Positions 36,014 to 43,838 of a stretch of 64,000 bases of DNA are shown one piece after another. A program made the translations under genes and the position numbers. The stretch covers positions 4,030,001-4,094,000 of the forward strand of contig JADJQZ010000001.1 of NCBI GenBank assembly GCA_016712465.1, given 5' to 3'. The notes under the pieces were generated by a model. It ran no database searches. It had not been told where the DNA came from and saw only the letters and a list, made by a program, of their open reading frames with translations. Source of the DNA: Candidatus Obscuribacter sp. (GTDB lineage Bacteria > Cyanobacteriota > Vampirovibrionia > Obscuribacterales > Obscuribacteraceae). Position 1 is the stretch's first letter. Every line of letters begins with the position of its first letter.

Positions 36014-37483
36014 ATGCAAAAACTTGCTTTGATCGGACTGGGAGCATCCGGACTTTTCGCCTTGAAGGAACTGGCGGGAGCGGATGTGGAAGTGCACATC
36101 TTCGACGTCGGCCCGCCTTACGACAAGCGCTACGCCTGCCCCATCGACCAGGGAAAACTGGAAGTTTGCCCTCCGAAAGCCTGCAGCTACTGCGCGCCGG
36201 GTCAATCGGCCGGTAGCTGGAACGACTTCAAAGTAATCCTCTCTGCTTCACCGGTGATCGGCGGCAGACTCTACGACCTGATTGGCGAAAACGAACTGCA
36301 AAAACGCCTGGACATGGTTCGAGCCACAATTCTCACCCATGCCCCCTGCGAAATCCCCGTGGTCAAACCCAACAGCGACGACCTGGAATGGATCAAGAAG
36401 AAAGCCACATTGGCCGGCATGACCTACCACTATCAAGAGCTTTTACACTGCGGCTCCGACAACGCACCGGCCATAAACACATCCATTCTCAATGAGATAA
36501 ATGCCAAAGGCAACAATCTCAACTTCCACTGGGACGCGAAAGTGCTCTCTGTCTCACGCCGTGCCGAAAAATTCGCCGTGCGCTATGACCGTTACCGCAA
36601 ACCCGGCGAAGAGAAGGAAGAAGTTTTTGACTACTGCATTGTTTCAGTCGGCAGAGGTGGTGCCCACTGGCTCACCCAGCAGGAATTCTACAAAGCCCTG
36701 GATATCTATCCCGGTCAGGTGGACATCGGTATTCGCGTAGAAACCAGCTGCTACTTCACTGAAGAAGTAGATAAGCGCTTCTACGAGCCCAAACTCTATT
36801 ACAAGAGCAGGCATTCGGGCGACGTTGTGCGTAACTTCTGCTCCAACCCCAAAGGTTTCGTCACCCCGGAGAACCACCGCGAATACGTGCTCGTGAACGG
36901 GCACTCCAAAATGTACGAGAAGTCTGAGAACAACAACTTCGCCGTGCTTGTCTCCAAGACCTTTACGCGTCCCTTCAAAGATCCGCAGATGTACTCCCAG
37001 ACCATCGCCAAGATAGTCAACATGCTTGCCGGCGGCGGTCCGCTGGTGCAAAGATTGGGCGATCTGAAAGCGGGACGGCGCACCAAGTCGCTCGACAATA
37101 ACTTAATCAAACCCACTCTGGAAGCGGAGTGCGGCGACATATCACTGGCCTACCCGCACCGCATATTGCAAGGCATAGTGGAATATCTGGAAGCCCTGGA
37201 TAAAATCTGCCCGGGTGTGGCCGGCGAACATACCTTGCTCTATGCCCCTGAGTGCAAGAGCTATCCGGATTCCATATCGGTGAACAAGAACATGGAGACC
37301 AATATCCCCAACCTGTTCATCATAGGCGACTCCAGCTCCTGGACAAGGGGCGTCGGTCAGGCAGCCACAAGCGGCATTCTGGCCGGAGAAGGAATCAAGC
37401 ACAAGCTCAAAATAAATGTGCCGGCTTCAGACAAGACCACGGTCACAGCCACAGCCAAAGAAGCTGTGAGCGCAAGAAAATAA
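36014..37483 (+). CDS. FAD-dependent oxidoreductase (COG2509-like)
   Basis: 489 residues. An N-terminal dinucleotide-binding motif (LALIGLGASGLFALKEL) and a late FAD-binding stretch NLFIIGDSSSWTRGVGQAATSG, which resembles the GDGAGYTRGIGQAA motif of uncharacterised COG2509 dehydrogenases. There is a Cys-rich stretch near residues 48-65 (CPIDQGKLEVCPPKACSYC) that could bind a metal or act in redox chemistry. No substrate can be named. The 3' end lies 24 bp from the convergent TPR gene. Confidence 0.75.
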   Translation: MQKLALIGLGASGLFALKELAGADVEVHIFDVGPPYDKRYACPIDQGKLEVCPPKACSYCAPGQSAGSWNDFKVILSASPVIGGRLYDLIGENELQKRLDMVRATILTHAPCEIPVVKPNSDDLEWIKKKATLAGMTYHYQELLHCGSDNAPAINTSILNEINAKGNNLNFHWDAKVLSVSRRAEKFAVRYDRYRKPGEEKEEVFDYCIVSVGRGGAHWLTQQEFYKALDIYPGQVDIGIRVETSCYFTEEVDKRFYEPKLYYKSRHSGDVVRNFCSNPKGFVTPENHREYVLVNGHSKMYEKSENNNFAVLVSKTFTRPFKDPQMYSQTIAKIVNMLAGGGPLVQRLGDLKAGRRTKSLDNNLIKPTLEAECGDISLAYPHRILQGIVEYLEALDKICPGVAGEHTLLYAPECKSYPDSISVNKNMETNIPNLFIIGDSSSWTRGVGQAATSGILAGEGIKHKLKINVPASDKTTVTATAKEAVSARK

Positions 37484-37507
37484 ATCGCGCTCCGACCTGA
37501 GAAATTC

Positions 37508-38967
37508 TCAGTCTCGCCAGAGAATTTCTGTAGTCTCACCGTCGTCATCATCTTCGGCGATTATCTTGCGCTGCAAGGCCGCGTAGCGCGAAACCAACTC
37601 TGCCACCTCCGGATGCTCCGCCCCCAGAGACTTTTCGCTCACATCCAGCCCCCAGCGGTAAAGCCTGTCAGCTTCGTCGAAATTCTCCTGTTCCTCGAAC
37701 AATTGCGCCAGGCGCCGCAGAGCTTTGGCCACGGTGGGATGCTCGTGACCCATGTTCTCCTGAATAATCTCCACCGCTCGCCAGTAGAGAGGCTCAGCCT
37801 CGGAAAACTTGCCCTGGTCATGATAGACCTCGGCCAGTGAATTGAGAACTTCAGCCACATGCATATGCTTGGGACCCCAATCCTTCTGCCTTATCTCCAG
37901 CAAAGTCTTGTAGAGAGGCTCGGCCTGGTCGTACTTGCATTGCACATGAAAAAGCAGCGCCAGATTACTCAAAGTCTGGGCCGTGCTGGGATGCTCCAGC
38001 CCCAGGACGGACTGCCTTATCTTCAAAGCCCGCCAGTGAATTTTTTCAGCCCGGGGAAAGTCTCCCAGGCTCCGGTACAACTCCGCCTGATAATTGAGCA
38101 CCGTGGCCAGGGAAGGATGCTCCGGTCCCCACTCCTCCTCGAACAAACGCACAGCTCTTTCATAGAGCGGTTCAGCCTGCTCATACTTGCCCTCGGCGTG
38201 ATAGAGCATGGCCAGGTTATAGAGGTTGTTGCCGATGGAGGGATGTTCCGCCCCCAGACAGGCTTCACGCTTAGCCAGAGCCCTCTGAAATAGGGGCTCG
38301 GCCTGGGCATATTTACCGTGGGCCGGAGAAAATCAGCGAGAGTCTCCAGCATCTGCGCCAACTCCAGAGGCTCCCCGTGATCCAGATCTTCATTTTCATA
38401 AATAGTGAGAGCACGCCTCAAAAGCGGCTCCACAGAAGAATAGCGACCCTGCGCCCGGTAGACGGCACCAAGCTTGGTCAAACACTGGGCCGCCCGAATG
38501 GAATCGGCCCCGTACATACTCTCACACAGGGCAAGAGCCTGTTTGGCAAAGCTCTCCGCCTCTTTCAAGTTACCCATCACCCGGTAAAGTTCAGCCATAC
38601 CGGCAAAAATCTGAGCCAGACCGTCTTCCACCCGCATCTGCTCAGGACTATTATCAGACGGAGCCTTGACTCGCCTGGCCAGGCCAGGCCTGGCCGACTG
38701 TTCGTCATCTTCAGCGCTTGCCTGGGCGAGCCCGCCACCTGGCTTCTTTCCGCCGGCAGCCGAGGAGGAATTGCTCTCCAATTCCTCGGAAACAGCCACC
38801 ACCACCCCGTCCATCTCATCACCGCGCAAACGAGCAAGCTCCCGCCTGGCTTCGATCAAAGCCTTCTGAAAGAGCTTTTCGGCGTCTTCAAGGCGGGAAA
38901 GGTCATAAGCCTTTACTCCCGCCGTTAAATAGGTCTCCCAGCTGATGCTCTCTTTTGCCGCATCCAT
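37508..38967 (-). pseudogene. Kinesin-light-chain-type TPR protein, frameshifted
   Basis: The frame starts at ATG 38967 (MDAAKESISWETYL), runs through TPR units (SFAKQALALCESMYG; EPLLRRALTIYENEDLDHG) and reaches ETLADFL, then goes wrong. The expected continuation RAHGKYAQAEP is encoded in another frame, which stays open to the stop at 37508 with further perfect TPR units (YERAVRLFEEEWGPEHPSLA, ALKIRQSVLGLEHPSTA, YKTLLEIRQKDWGPKH). One missing G/C near 38321-38325 (GGGCCGG where GGGCCCGG would keep frame) explains it. Intact, the protein would have about 487 residues. Whether this is a true mutation or a sequencing error cannot be told here. It resembles NB-ARC-associated TPR_12 repeats. Confidence 0.85.
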
Positions 38968-39056
38968 CTCCGTCTCTCTTCTTCTTTTAGCCCCCGGCAC
39001 AATAAAAAAATACCACCGGCGAACTATATTTATGATCAGCACATCCTAATTCTGTC

Positions 39057-39224
39057 ATGCCCGGCTTGCCCCCCAAATATCAAGGTGAAGCAAAGTCGGG
39101 CAAACCAACACTTCACAATCCGTTTGCCAGCCCTATCCGATTCGAGGAAGGCGCCGATATGCTGGGTATGGAAGCCAGGGAAAGGCTTCAAAAGAGAATT
39201 ATGGTCAACGAGGTAAGAAAATGA
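39057..39224 (+). CDS. Small conserved-looking protein coupled to the downstream hydrolase
   Basis: 55 residues, starting MPGLPPKYQGEAKSGKP and ending KRIMVNEVRK. Its stop codon overlaps the hydrolase start as ATGA (39221-39224), the usual sign of translational coupling. The composition is protein-like, with a Pro/Gly start and charged helix (ARERLQKRI). No SD is visible before the ATG and no family recognised. Confidence 0.55.
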   Translation: MPGLPPKYQGEAKSGKPTLHNPFASPIRFEEGADMLGMEARERLQKRIMVNEVRK

Positions 39225-40174
39225 CGGCACTGACGAAGAAGTGGAGATTCTGGCCCCTGACCTTCGACAAGAAGGCCTTTACCCCCAGGCGCATTATGAT
39301 CGACCTGGTCAAACTCTACCTGTTTTATGTGTTCCTTTCCATGCTCATCATCATTGGCTTGAAAGACCGCCTCATTCTCTTCCCCATGCAAGATACCAGT
39401 TGGAAGCCAGGGCTCAAAGGTATGGACGAAGCACTCAAATGCACCGAGTCCAAAGAAGTAAGCTTCAAAACAGCCGACGGCAAGACCCTGAGCGGCTACC
39501 TGGTGAAGAACAAAAATGCCGCCGCCAAGTTGGTCATCATAAATCACGGCAATGCCGGCAATATCGGTCACCGCATGGGCATTGCCGCTACCCTGGCGGC
39601 AGCAGGTGCCTCAGCCCTGGCTTACGATTACCAGGGCTATGGCGAATCCCAGGGTGACCCCAAGCTGGCTAATCTAATCCCCGACGCCACTGCCGCCTAC
39701 GACTTCGCCACCAAGGAACTGGGCTACAAGGCCGACGATATTATTCTCTATGGAGAATCCATTGGCTGTGGTGTCACCACCGGTGTCATGGCCAGCCGTC
39801 CCTGCAAAGCAGTAATTTTGCAATCGCCCTTTGTTTCCCTGATGAGCACGGCTCGGGACAAGCTCTTCTTCATGCGCACCCTGCCTGATTTTGTCATGGT
39901 GGAGCCCCAGCTGAACAATCTGGCAGCCGTACAGAAGTCGCACCCACCGCTGCTCCTGATGCACGGCGACCAGGACAAGACCCTGCCCTGCCGTTATTCG
40001 GAAGAACTCTTCGCCAAAGCCAGCGAACCCAAGCAGCTATTCATAGTTAAAGGCGCCGACCACAATGATGTGTACCAGGACCCCGGTCGGGGCGTGCTGG
40101 AAGCCCTGAAGAACTTCATCACCAGTGTGAACGATGCAAAGTCTCAGGTTAGTCTACAAACTCAGGCACAATAA
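39221..40174 (+). CDS. Membrane-anchored alpha/beta hydrolase (Bem46/FrsA-like)
   Basis: 317 residues. One N-terminal membrane segment (LYLFYVFLSMLIIIGL) is followed by LILFPMQD, the conserved opening of Bem46-type hydrolases. The nucleophile is Ser in LYGESIGCG, with the oxyanion region NHGNAGN, the acid in MHGDQDKTLP and the His in GADHNDVY. Substrate unknown; such proteins are esterase or lipase-like. The 3' end overlaps mqnD by 26 bp on the opposite strand. Confidence 0.87.
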   Translation: MTALTKKWRFWPLTFDKKAFTPRRIMIDLVKLYLFYVFLSMLIIIGLKDRLILFPMQDTSWKPGLKGMDEALKCTESKEVSFKTADGKTLSGYLVKNKNAAAKLVIINHGNAGNIGHRMGIAATLAAAGASALAYDYQGYGESQGDPKLANLIPDATAAYDFATKELGYKADDIILYGESIGCGVTTGVMASRPCKAVILQSPFVSLMSTARDKLFFMRTLPDFVMVEPQLNNLAAVQKSHPPLLLMHGDQDKTLPCRYSEELFAKASEPKQLFIVKGADHNDVYQDPGRGVLEALKNFITSVNDAKSQVSLQTQAQ

Positions 40175-40991
40175 GTTCTGTGGTGATGCCTTTCTCGAAA
40201 GCCATCTCAAACAGCTTGGTGACAGCCTTGCGTCCGCGTTCACCGTAATCGACAGTCAATTCGTTCACATACATACCGACAAATTTGTCAGCCAGTTCAC
40301 GCTTCATGTCGCGGGCGAAAGTCATAGCGTAATCCAGCGCATCTTGTCTGTGCTCAAGCGCGAAAACAATAGCGCTTTTGAAGAGCTCGGTCACTTCCTT
40401 GACCATTTTGTCGCCCAGGTCTTTGCGCACCACATTGCCGCCGAGGGGCAGGGGTAGACCGGTTTCTTTCTGCCACCAGACACCGAGATCTACGATCAGT
40501 TCAAGACCGCTTTCCTGGAACATCAACTGCCCTTCATGAATAATCAAACCGGCATCGGCTTTGCCGGCCACTACGTAGTCGATAATCTGATCGAAAGGCA
40601 CTTCCACCACGGTGAGTCCGGGCTGCCAGAGTTGCATGGTCAAATAAGCCGTGGTCAACTTACCGGGAATAGCCACTGTCTTTCCCTTGAGATTCTCGGC
40701 AGTAACGCCCGGCTTGGCAATCACCATGGGACCATAATTGTCGCCCATGCTGGCTCCACAAGGCATGAGCTTGTAGCGCTCTTTGACGAGAGGATAGGCG
40801 GCGAAAGAAATTGCCGAAACTTCATAGCGGCCGTTGATGGCATCATGGTTCAAAGACTGAATATCTTTCAAAACCTGATGCACGGTCAGACCGCGCGTAT
40901 CGAGCTTGTCTTTGGCCAGAGCATAGAACATGAAGGCATCGTCCGAATCCGGAGAGTGGGCGATAGTAATTTCCTGAGTTTGGACAGCCAC
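40149..40991 (-). CDS. mqnD: 1,4-Dihydroxy-6-naphthoate synthase (futalosine pathway)
   Basis: 280 residues, periplasmic-binding-protein-like fold used as an enzyme. ITIAHSPDSDDAFMFYAL is the diagnostic N-terminus, with YEVSAISFAAYP, GDNYGPMVIAK, VAIPGKLTTAYLTMQL and ADAGLIIHEGQL also matching MqnD rather than MqnA. It converts cyclic dehypoxanthinylfutalosine to 1,4-dihydroxy-6-naphthoate in menaquinone synthesis, so the organism probably respires with menaquinone. The other mqn genes are elsewhere. Confidence 0.93.
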   Translation of the reverse strand: MAVQTQEITIAHSPDSDDAFMFYALAKDKLDTRGLTVHQVLKDIQSLNHDAINGRYEVSAISFAAYPLVKERYKLMPCGASMGDNYGPMVIAKPGVTAENLKGKTVAIPGKLTTAYLTMQLWQPGLTVVEVPFDQIIDYVVAGKADAGLIIHEGQLMFQESGLELIVDLGVWWQKETGLPLPLGGNVVRKDLGDKMVKEVTELFKSAIVFALEHRQDALDYAMTFARDMKRELADKFVGMYVNELTVDYGERGRKAVTKLFEMAFEKGITTELIVPEFVD

Positions 40992-41012
40992 GTTTCTTTC
41001 CCCCGAGTAGTC

Positions 41013-41032
41013 AGTACTGGATTAACAGTACT
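41013..41032. promoter_or_regulatory. Small inverted repeat just upstream of mqnD
   Basis: AGTACTG and CAGTACT flank a 6-nt GATTAA centre, 21 bp from the mqnD start codon. Could be an operator overlapping the promoter or leader. Confidence 0.35.
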
Positions 41033-41189
41033 AAATGCGCACCGGCTCGGACTCCGTCCAATACCGACTGCTGCTATCAATCAAGTCAAATTGTCCACCG
41101 AAGTAGGCTAAATGAGCATGAGCAAATTCAAAGAAAGGGTGATATCCTCTTGCCGGGCCAGCCAAGAAGGCGGCTATTAGCAGGGGTAA

Positions 41190-41774
41190 ATGTTTATGAA
41201 AGCCGCATTAGCTTTGGTTTTGGGAACCTCCATGGTAGTTCTGGCACCCTCAGCCCTGGCCGGGCAATTATATCCAAAGGTTTACGATGCTACCTACGAA
41301 GCCAAAAGCCAGAATTCAGTCTCCACCATCCGCATGTGCTCCGACGGCAAGGGCAAGCTGCGCACGGAAAGCGGCACGCCGGCCTACAAAATCATCTCTT
41401 TGATCGACTACCCCGGCAAATTCTCCTATTCCATCCTCGACTCCCAGAAGATGATCATGAAAACTCCTATTTCCACCGAATACGAGGGAGAGATGACCCC
41501 TGAACTGGCTAAGAAAAAGAAAGCCCAGGACCTCGGCAGCAAGGACATCGCCGGGCATAAGTGCCACGGCTGGAAAATGCCTGTGGAAGGTGGTTTCACC
41601 GAGGTGTGGTCGGACGAAAAAGCAGGCATCACGGTGCATTCGGTAACGGAAGCCAAAGGCTACAAGAGCGAGATGACCCTCAAAACCTACTCACCGGCGC
41701 CCCCCTCAGAAGCCCTCTTCAGCCTGCCCCAGGGCTACAAGGTGACAAGTACGGGTCAGCCCAATAGTTATTGA
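41190..41774 (+). CDS. Secreted protein, DUF4412-like
   Basis: 194 residues (or 192 from ATG 41196, for which AGGGG is better spaced). A signal peptide with a clear AxA end (LVLGTSMVVLAPSALAG) is followed by a beta-rich domain: VYDATYEAKSQ, TIRMCSDGKGKLRTES, IDYPGKFSYSILDSQKMIMK, KDIAGHKCHGWKM and FTEVWSDEKAGITV. This resembles DUF4412 domains of outer-membrane lipid-binding-type proteins, and from memory the layout is LolA-like. Two Cys could form a disulfide. Function unknown. Confidence 0.7.
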   Translation: MFMKAALALVLGTSMVVLAPSALAGQLYPKVYDATYEAKSQNSVSTIRMCSDGKGKLRTESGTPAYKIISLIDYPGKFSYSILDSQKMIMKTPISTEYEGEMTPELAKKKKAQDLGSKDIAGHKCHGWKMPVEGGFTEVWSDEKAGITVHSVTEAKGYKSEMTLKTYSPAPPSEALFSLPQGYKVTSTGQPNSY

Positions 41775-42199
41775 CGGTTAAATGGGACAGGCAGATGTTT
41801 AATCTCAAGCCTTTGATGGAATCACTTCAAAGAGTTGAAGCACTCCTGCAGTCAATTCCCAGCAGCCTCATCATAGTTAACGGAGAGACTGGCCTCATTT
41901 TGGGAATAGACGACCGGAAGGCAGGATTCGTATCCCAGAGTAACGTGAAGACTGCTGGGGAGCCTTTGAATCTGGCAAACATCATAAAAACGGAAAGAAC
42001 GCCGCAAGAACTTCTAACCTACATGCGTGGAAGGCCAGCTCTAGAACCGGAATTCGTAGAAGTTATTCGGAAGGACGGTTCCACTGTAACGGGAATTATG
42101 GTCTGGTCGGAAATGACGACTCCGAGCCCAGAGCAGGAAAAGCCGCTGCTTGTCATGCTAATTCCGGGAAGCACAGAAAACTTTCCCAGGCTCTCTTAG
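41771..42199 (+). CDS. Small PAS-like domain protein
   Basis: 142 residues from TTG 41771 or, more likely, 134 from ATG 41795 (MFNLKPLMESLQRV). After an amphipathic helix the pattern IPSSLIIVNGETGLILGID, then EFVEVIRKDGSTVTGIMVWS, resembles a PAS domain (the last part like the PAS beta-sheet with its RKDG turn). No output domain is attached. The DNA here is visibly more AT-rich than upstream, and the predicted TTG overlaps the previous stop. Confidence 0.5.
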   Translation: MTVKWDRQMFNLKPLMESLQRVEALLQSIPSSLIIVNGETGLILGIDDRKAGFVSQSNVKTAGEPLNLANIIKTERTPQELLTYMRGRPALEPEFVEVIRKDGSTVTGIMVWSEMTTPSPEQEKPLLVMLIPGSTENFPRLS

Positions 42200-42313
42200 T
42201 TAACGGAGAGGTTCCATAAAACCCTGCCGCCGTTGGTGCTTCGATTGCCTTCCGGAAAGCTTCAAGGTTTGAGACAAGTTGACAGCCCCGCGACCCAACG
42301 ATATGATTGGGTT

Positions 42314-42391
42314 ATGCTGCCGGACTTCGATTCGTTGGGAAATATGCCACCGGGCATTCATGTCCTGAGCGGCTCCTGCCGACTAAGCTAA
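42314..42391 (+). pseudogene. Truncated remnant resembling the N-terminus of DUF6932 proteins
   Basis: An ATG-initiated frame of 25 codons begins MLPDFDSLGNMPPGIHVLSG and then stops. From memory, LPPGIH followed by a Trp/Glu-rich helix is the opening of the DUF6932 family, often found next to an HTH gene of the type that follows here. Only the opening survives, so it would be a broken partner of the next gene. The match is short and is from recall only. Confidence 0.4.
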
Positions 42392-42403
42392 GGCTGGAAG
42401 ACC

Positions 42404-42820
42404 ATGCTCAAGAATGAAAGACAATATAAATGCGCAAAGGCTGCACTGAAGAAGTGGCTCGGCAATCGCGATATTTATCTACAAAGGTCCATAAACGGAG
42501 AACAGCCAGCCTGGTTGCTCCAGGAAGAGAAGCTCGCCATAGAACAAGAGATTAAGCAGTTGCGGGCTGATATAGAAGAATATGAAGCGGTCACGCAGGG
42601 GAAGAAAGAACCTCCACCAGTAGCAGAGTATGCAGAGCAGCTGCCCTCCTTACTAATACGTTGGCGGCTTCATAGAAACTGGACTCAGCGACAATTAGCT
42701 GAACGAGTTGGCATGCATGAGAATATGATTCAAAAATACGAGTCAGAAAACTACGGCTGCGTATCTCTTCATACGATCACAAAAATAGCAGCCGTACTTC
42801 AAGCAGAGGATTTGACTTAG
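42404..42820 (+). CDS. XRE-family HTH protein, antitoxin-like
   Basis: 138 residues. The N-terminus MLKNERQYKCAKAALKKW, then EKLAIEQEIKQLRADIEEYE (coiled coil) and finally an XRE helix-turn-helix: LIRWRLHRNWTQRQLAERVG, MHENMIQKYESENYG. This layout matches a family of HTH proteins that I recall as stand-alone regulators or antitoxin-like partners. The codon use is more AT-rich than the neighbours. GGAAGACC precedes the ATG. A decayed gene lies just upstream, so the protein may be an orphan. Confidence 0.8.
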   Translation: MLKNERQYKCAKAALKKWLGNRDIYLQRSINGEQPAWLLQEEKLAIEQEIKQLRADIEEYEAVTQGKKEPPPVAEYAEQLPSLLIRWRLHRNWTQRQLAERVGMHENMIQKYESENYGCVSLHTITKIAAVLQAEDLT

Positions 42821-42861
42821 CTTTGCCAACTCACTAAGCTATGCGGCAAACTAACCGCAAT

Positions 42862-43821
42862 CTAGCTAAGCAGGCCGTCATGCCCGCGCAAAAACTCGGC
42901 AATGGCCGCATAACATGCTTTCTCTTCCTCAAATAATCCAGGGAAAGAGTAGAAGCAGTGGGGCATGCCCGCAAACACCTTCACCTCAAGCTTTTGAGAG
43001 CCGACCACCCGGGCTCTTTCCTTGAAGGCAAGAGCCTGATCTATGAATGGGTCTTCTTCGCCAATCAGTACTATGGTCGGTGGAAGTTCAAGTAATGAGG
43101 AATAAATTGGGCTCACCTGCGGGTGGCGCCATTTCTCAAAACCCACATATGCAGCCCTTGCATACCCTATAAAAGCAGCATCAAAGACAATCCCTTCCGG
43201 TGCCAAACGGTTGTAGGACTCGTATTTTTCCACTTCCATATCCAACCAGGGAGCCAGCAAGACCATGCCCTTAACTTGGTTCTGCCGTTTTCCCAGTCGG
43301 GTCCACAGGGCTAGGGCAAGGTTGGCTCCAGCCGAATCACCGGCAAGGTAAACACAGTCTGCAGCAACACTAAATTTGAGGCTCTCGTTTAAAACACTTT
43401 CCAGGACACGCTCACAGTCAAGAATCGCTCCCGGAAAAACCGTTTCGGGCGCCAATCGATAATTGATACTGACTACAACTACCTGACTTAGATCGCACAA
43501 CATTCGCGTTATGTAATCAGTGTCCTCGGAACACCCAATTACAAACCCTCCCCCATGCATGTATAACAGCAGTGGCAGTGGCTCATCGCGACCGGTTGGA
43601 CGATAGACCTGACAGCGAATTCCCGCGATCAGGCATTCCTCTAGAGTAACTGCTTTCCGCAGCCGCTCAGGAAGCGCAGGCAATGCGTCACTTTCCCTGG
43701 TAAAAGGATCTCCCATGTAAATACTGCGCAAGCAAGCAGCCATCAGTTCGCGCAGTGACTGGGGACGGCGTATCTTGCGAATAACTCTGTACAGGGGCTC
43801 CGCCGCACCGACATCTTCCAT
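42862..43821 (-). CDS. Hormone-sensitive-lipase-family alpha/beta hydrolase
   Basis: About 319 residues from ATG 43821; GTG 43857 and TTG 43830 are other candidate starts. The HSL oxyanion motif HGGGF (LYMHGGGFVIG), then VSINYRLAPE, the nucleophile elbow LAGDSAGANLAL, the acid in IGEEDPFIDQA and the His in MPHCFYSFPG complete the triad. An esterase or carboxylesterase; natural substrate unknown. It follows the inactive-looking metalloprotease gene on the same strand, close enough for one operon. Confidence 0.88.
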   Translation of the reverse strand: MEDVGAAEPLYRVIRKIRRPQSLRELMAACLRSIYMGDPFTRESDALPALPERLRKAVTLEECLIAGIRCQVYRPTGRDEPLPLLLYMHGGGFVIGCSEDTDYITRMLCDLSQVVVVSINYRLAPETVFPGAILDCERVLESVLNESLKFSVAADCVYLAGDSAGANLALALWTRLGKRQNQVKGMVLLAPWLDMEVEKYESYNRLAPEGIVFDAAFIGYARAAYVGFEKWRHPQVSPIYSSLLELPPTIVLIGEEDPFIDQALAFKERARVVGSQKLEVKVFAGMPHCFYSFPGLFEEEKACYAAIAEFLRGHDGLLS

Positions 43822-43838
43822 CAAAGCCAAAATGCTCC

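Noticed and set aside
37497..37511. Palindrome CTGAGAAATTCTCAG between convergent genes
   Set aside because: Only 7-bp arms and no T-run on either side, so not supported as a terminator.
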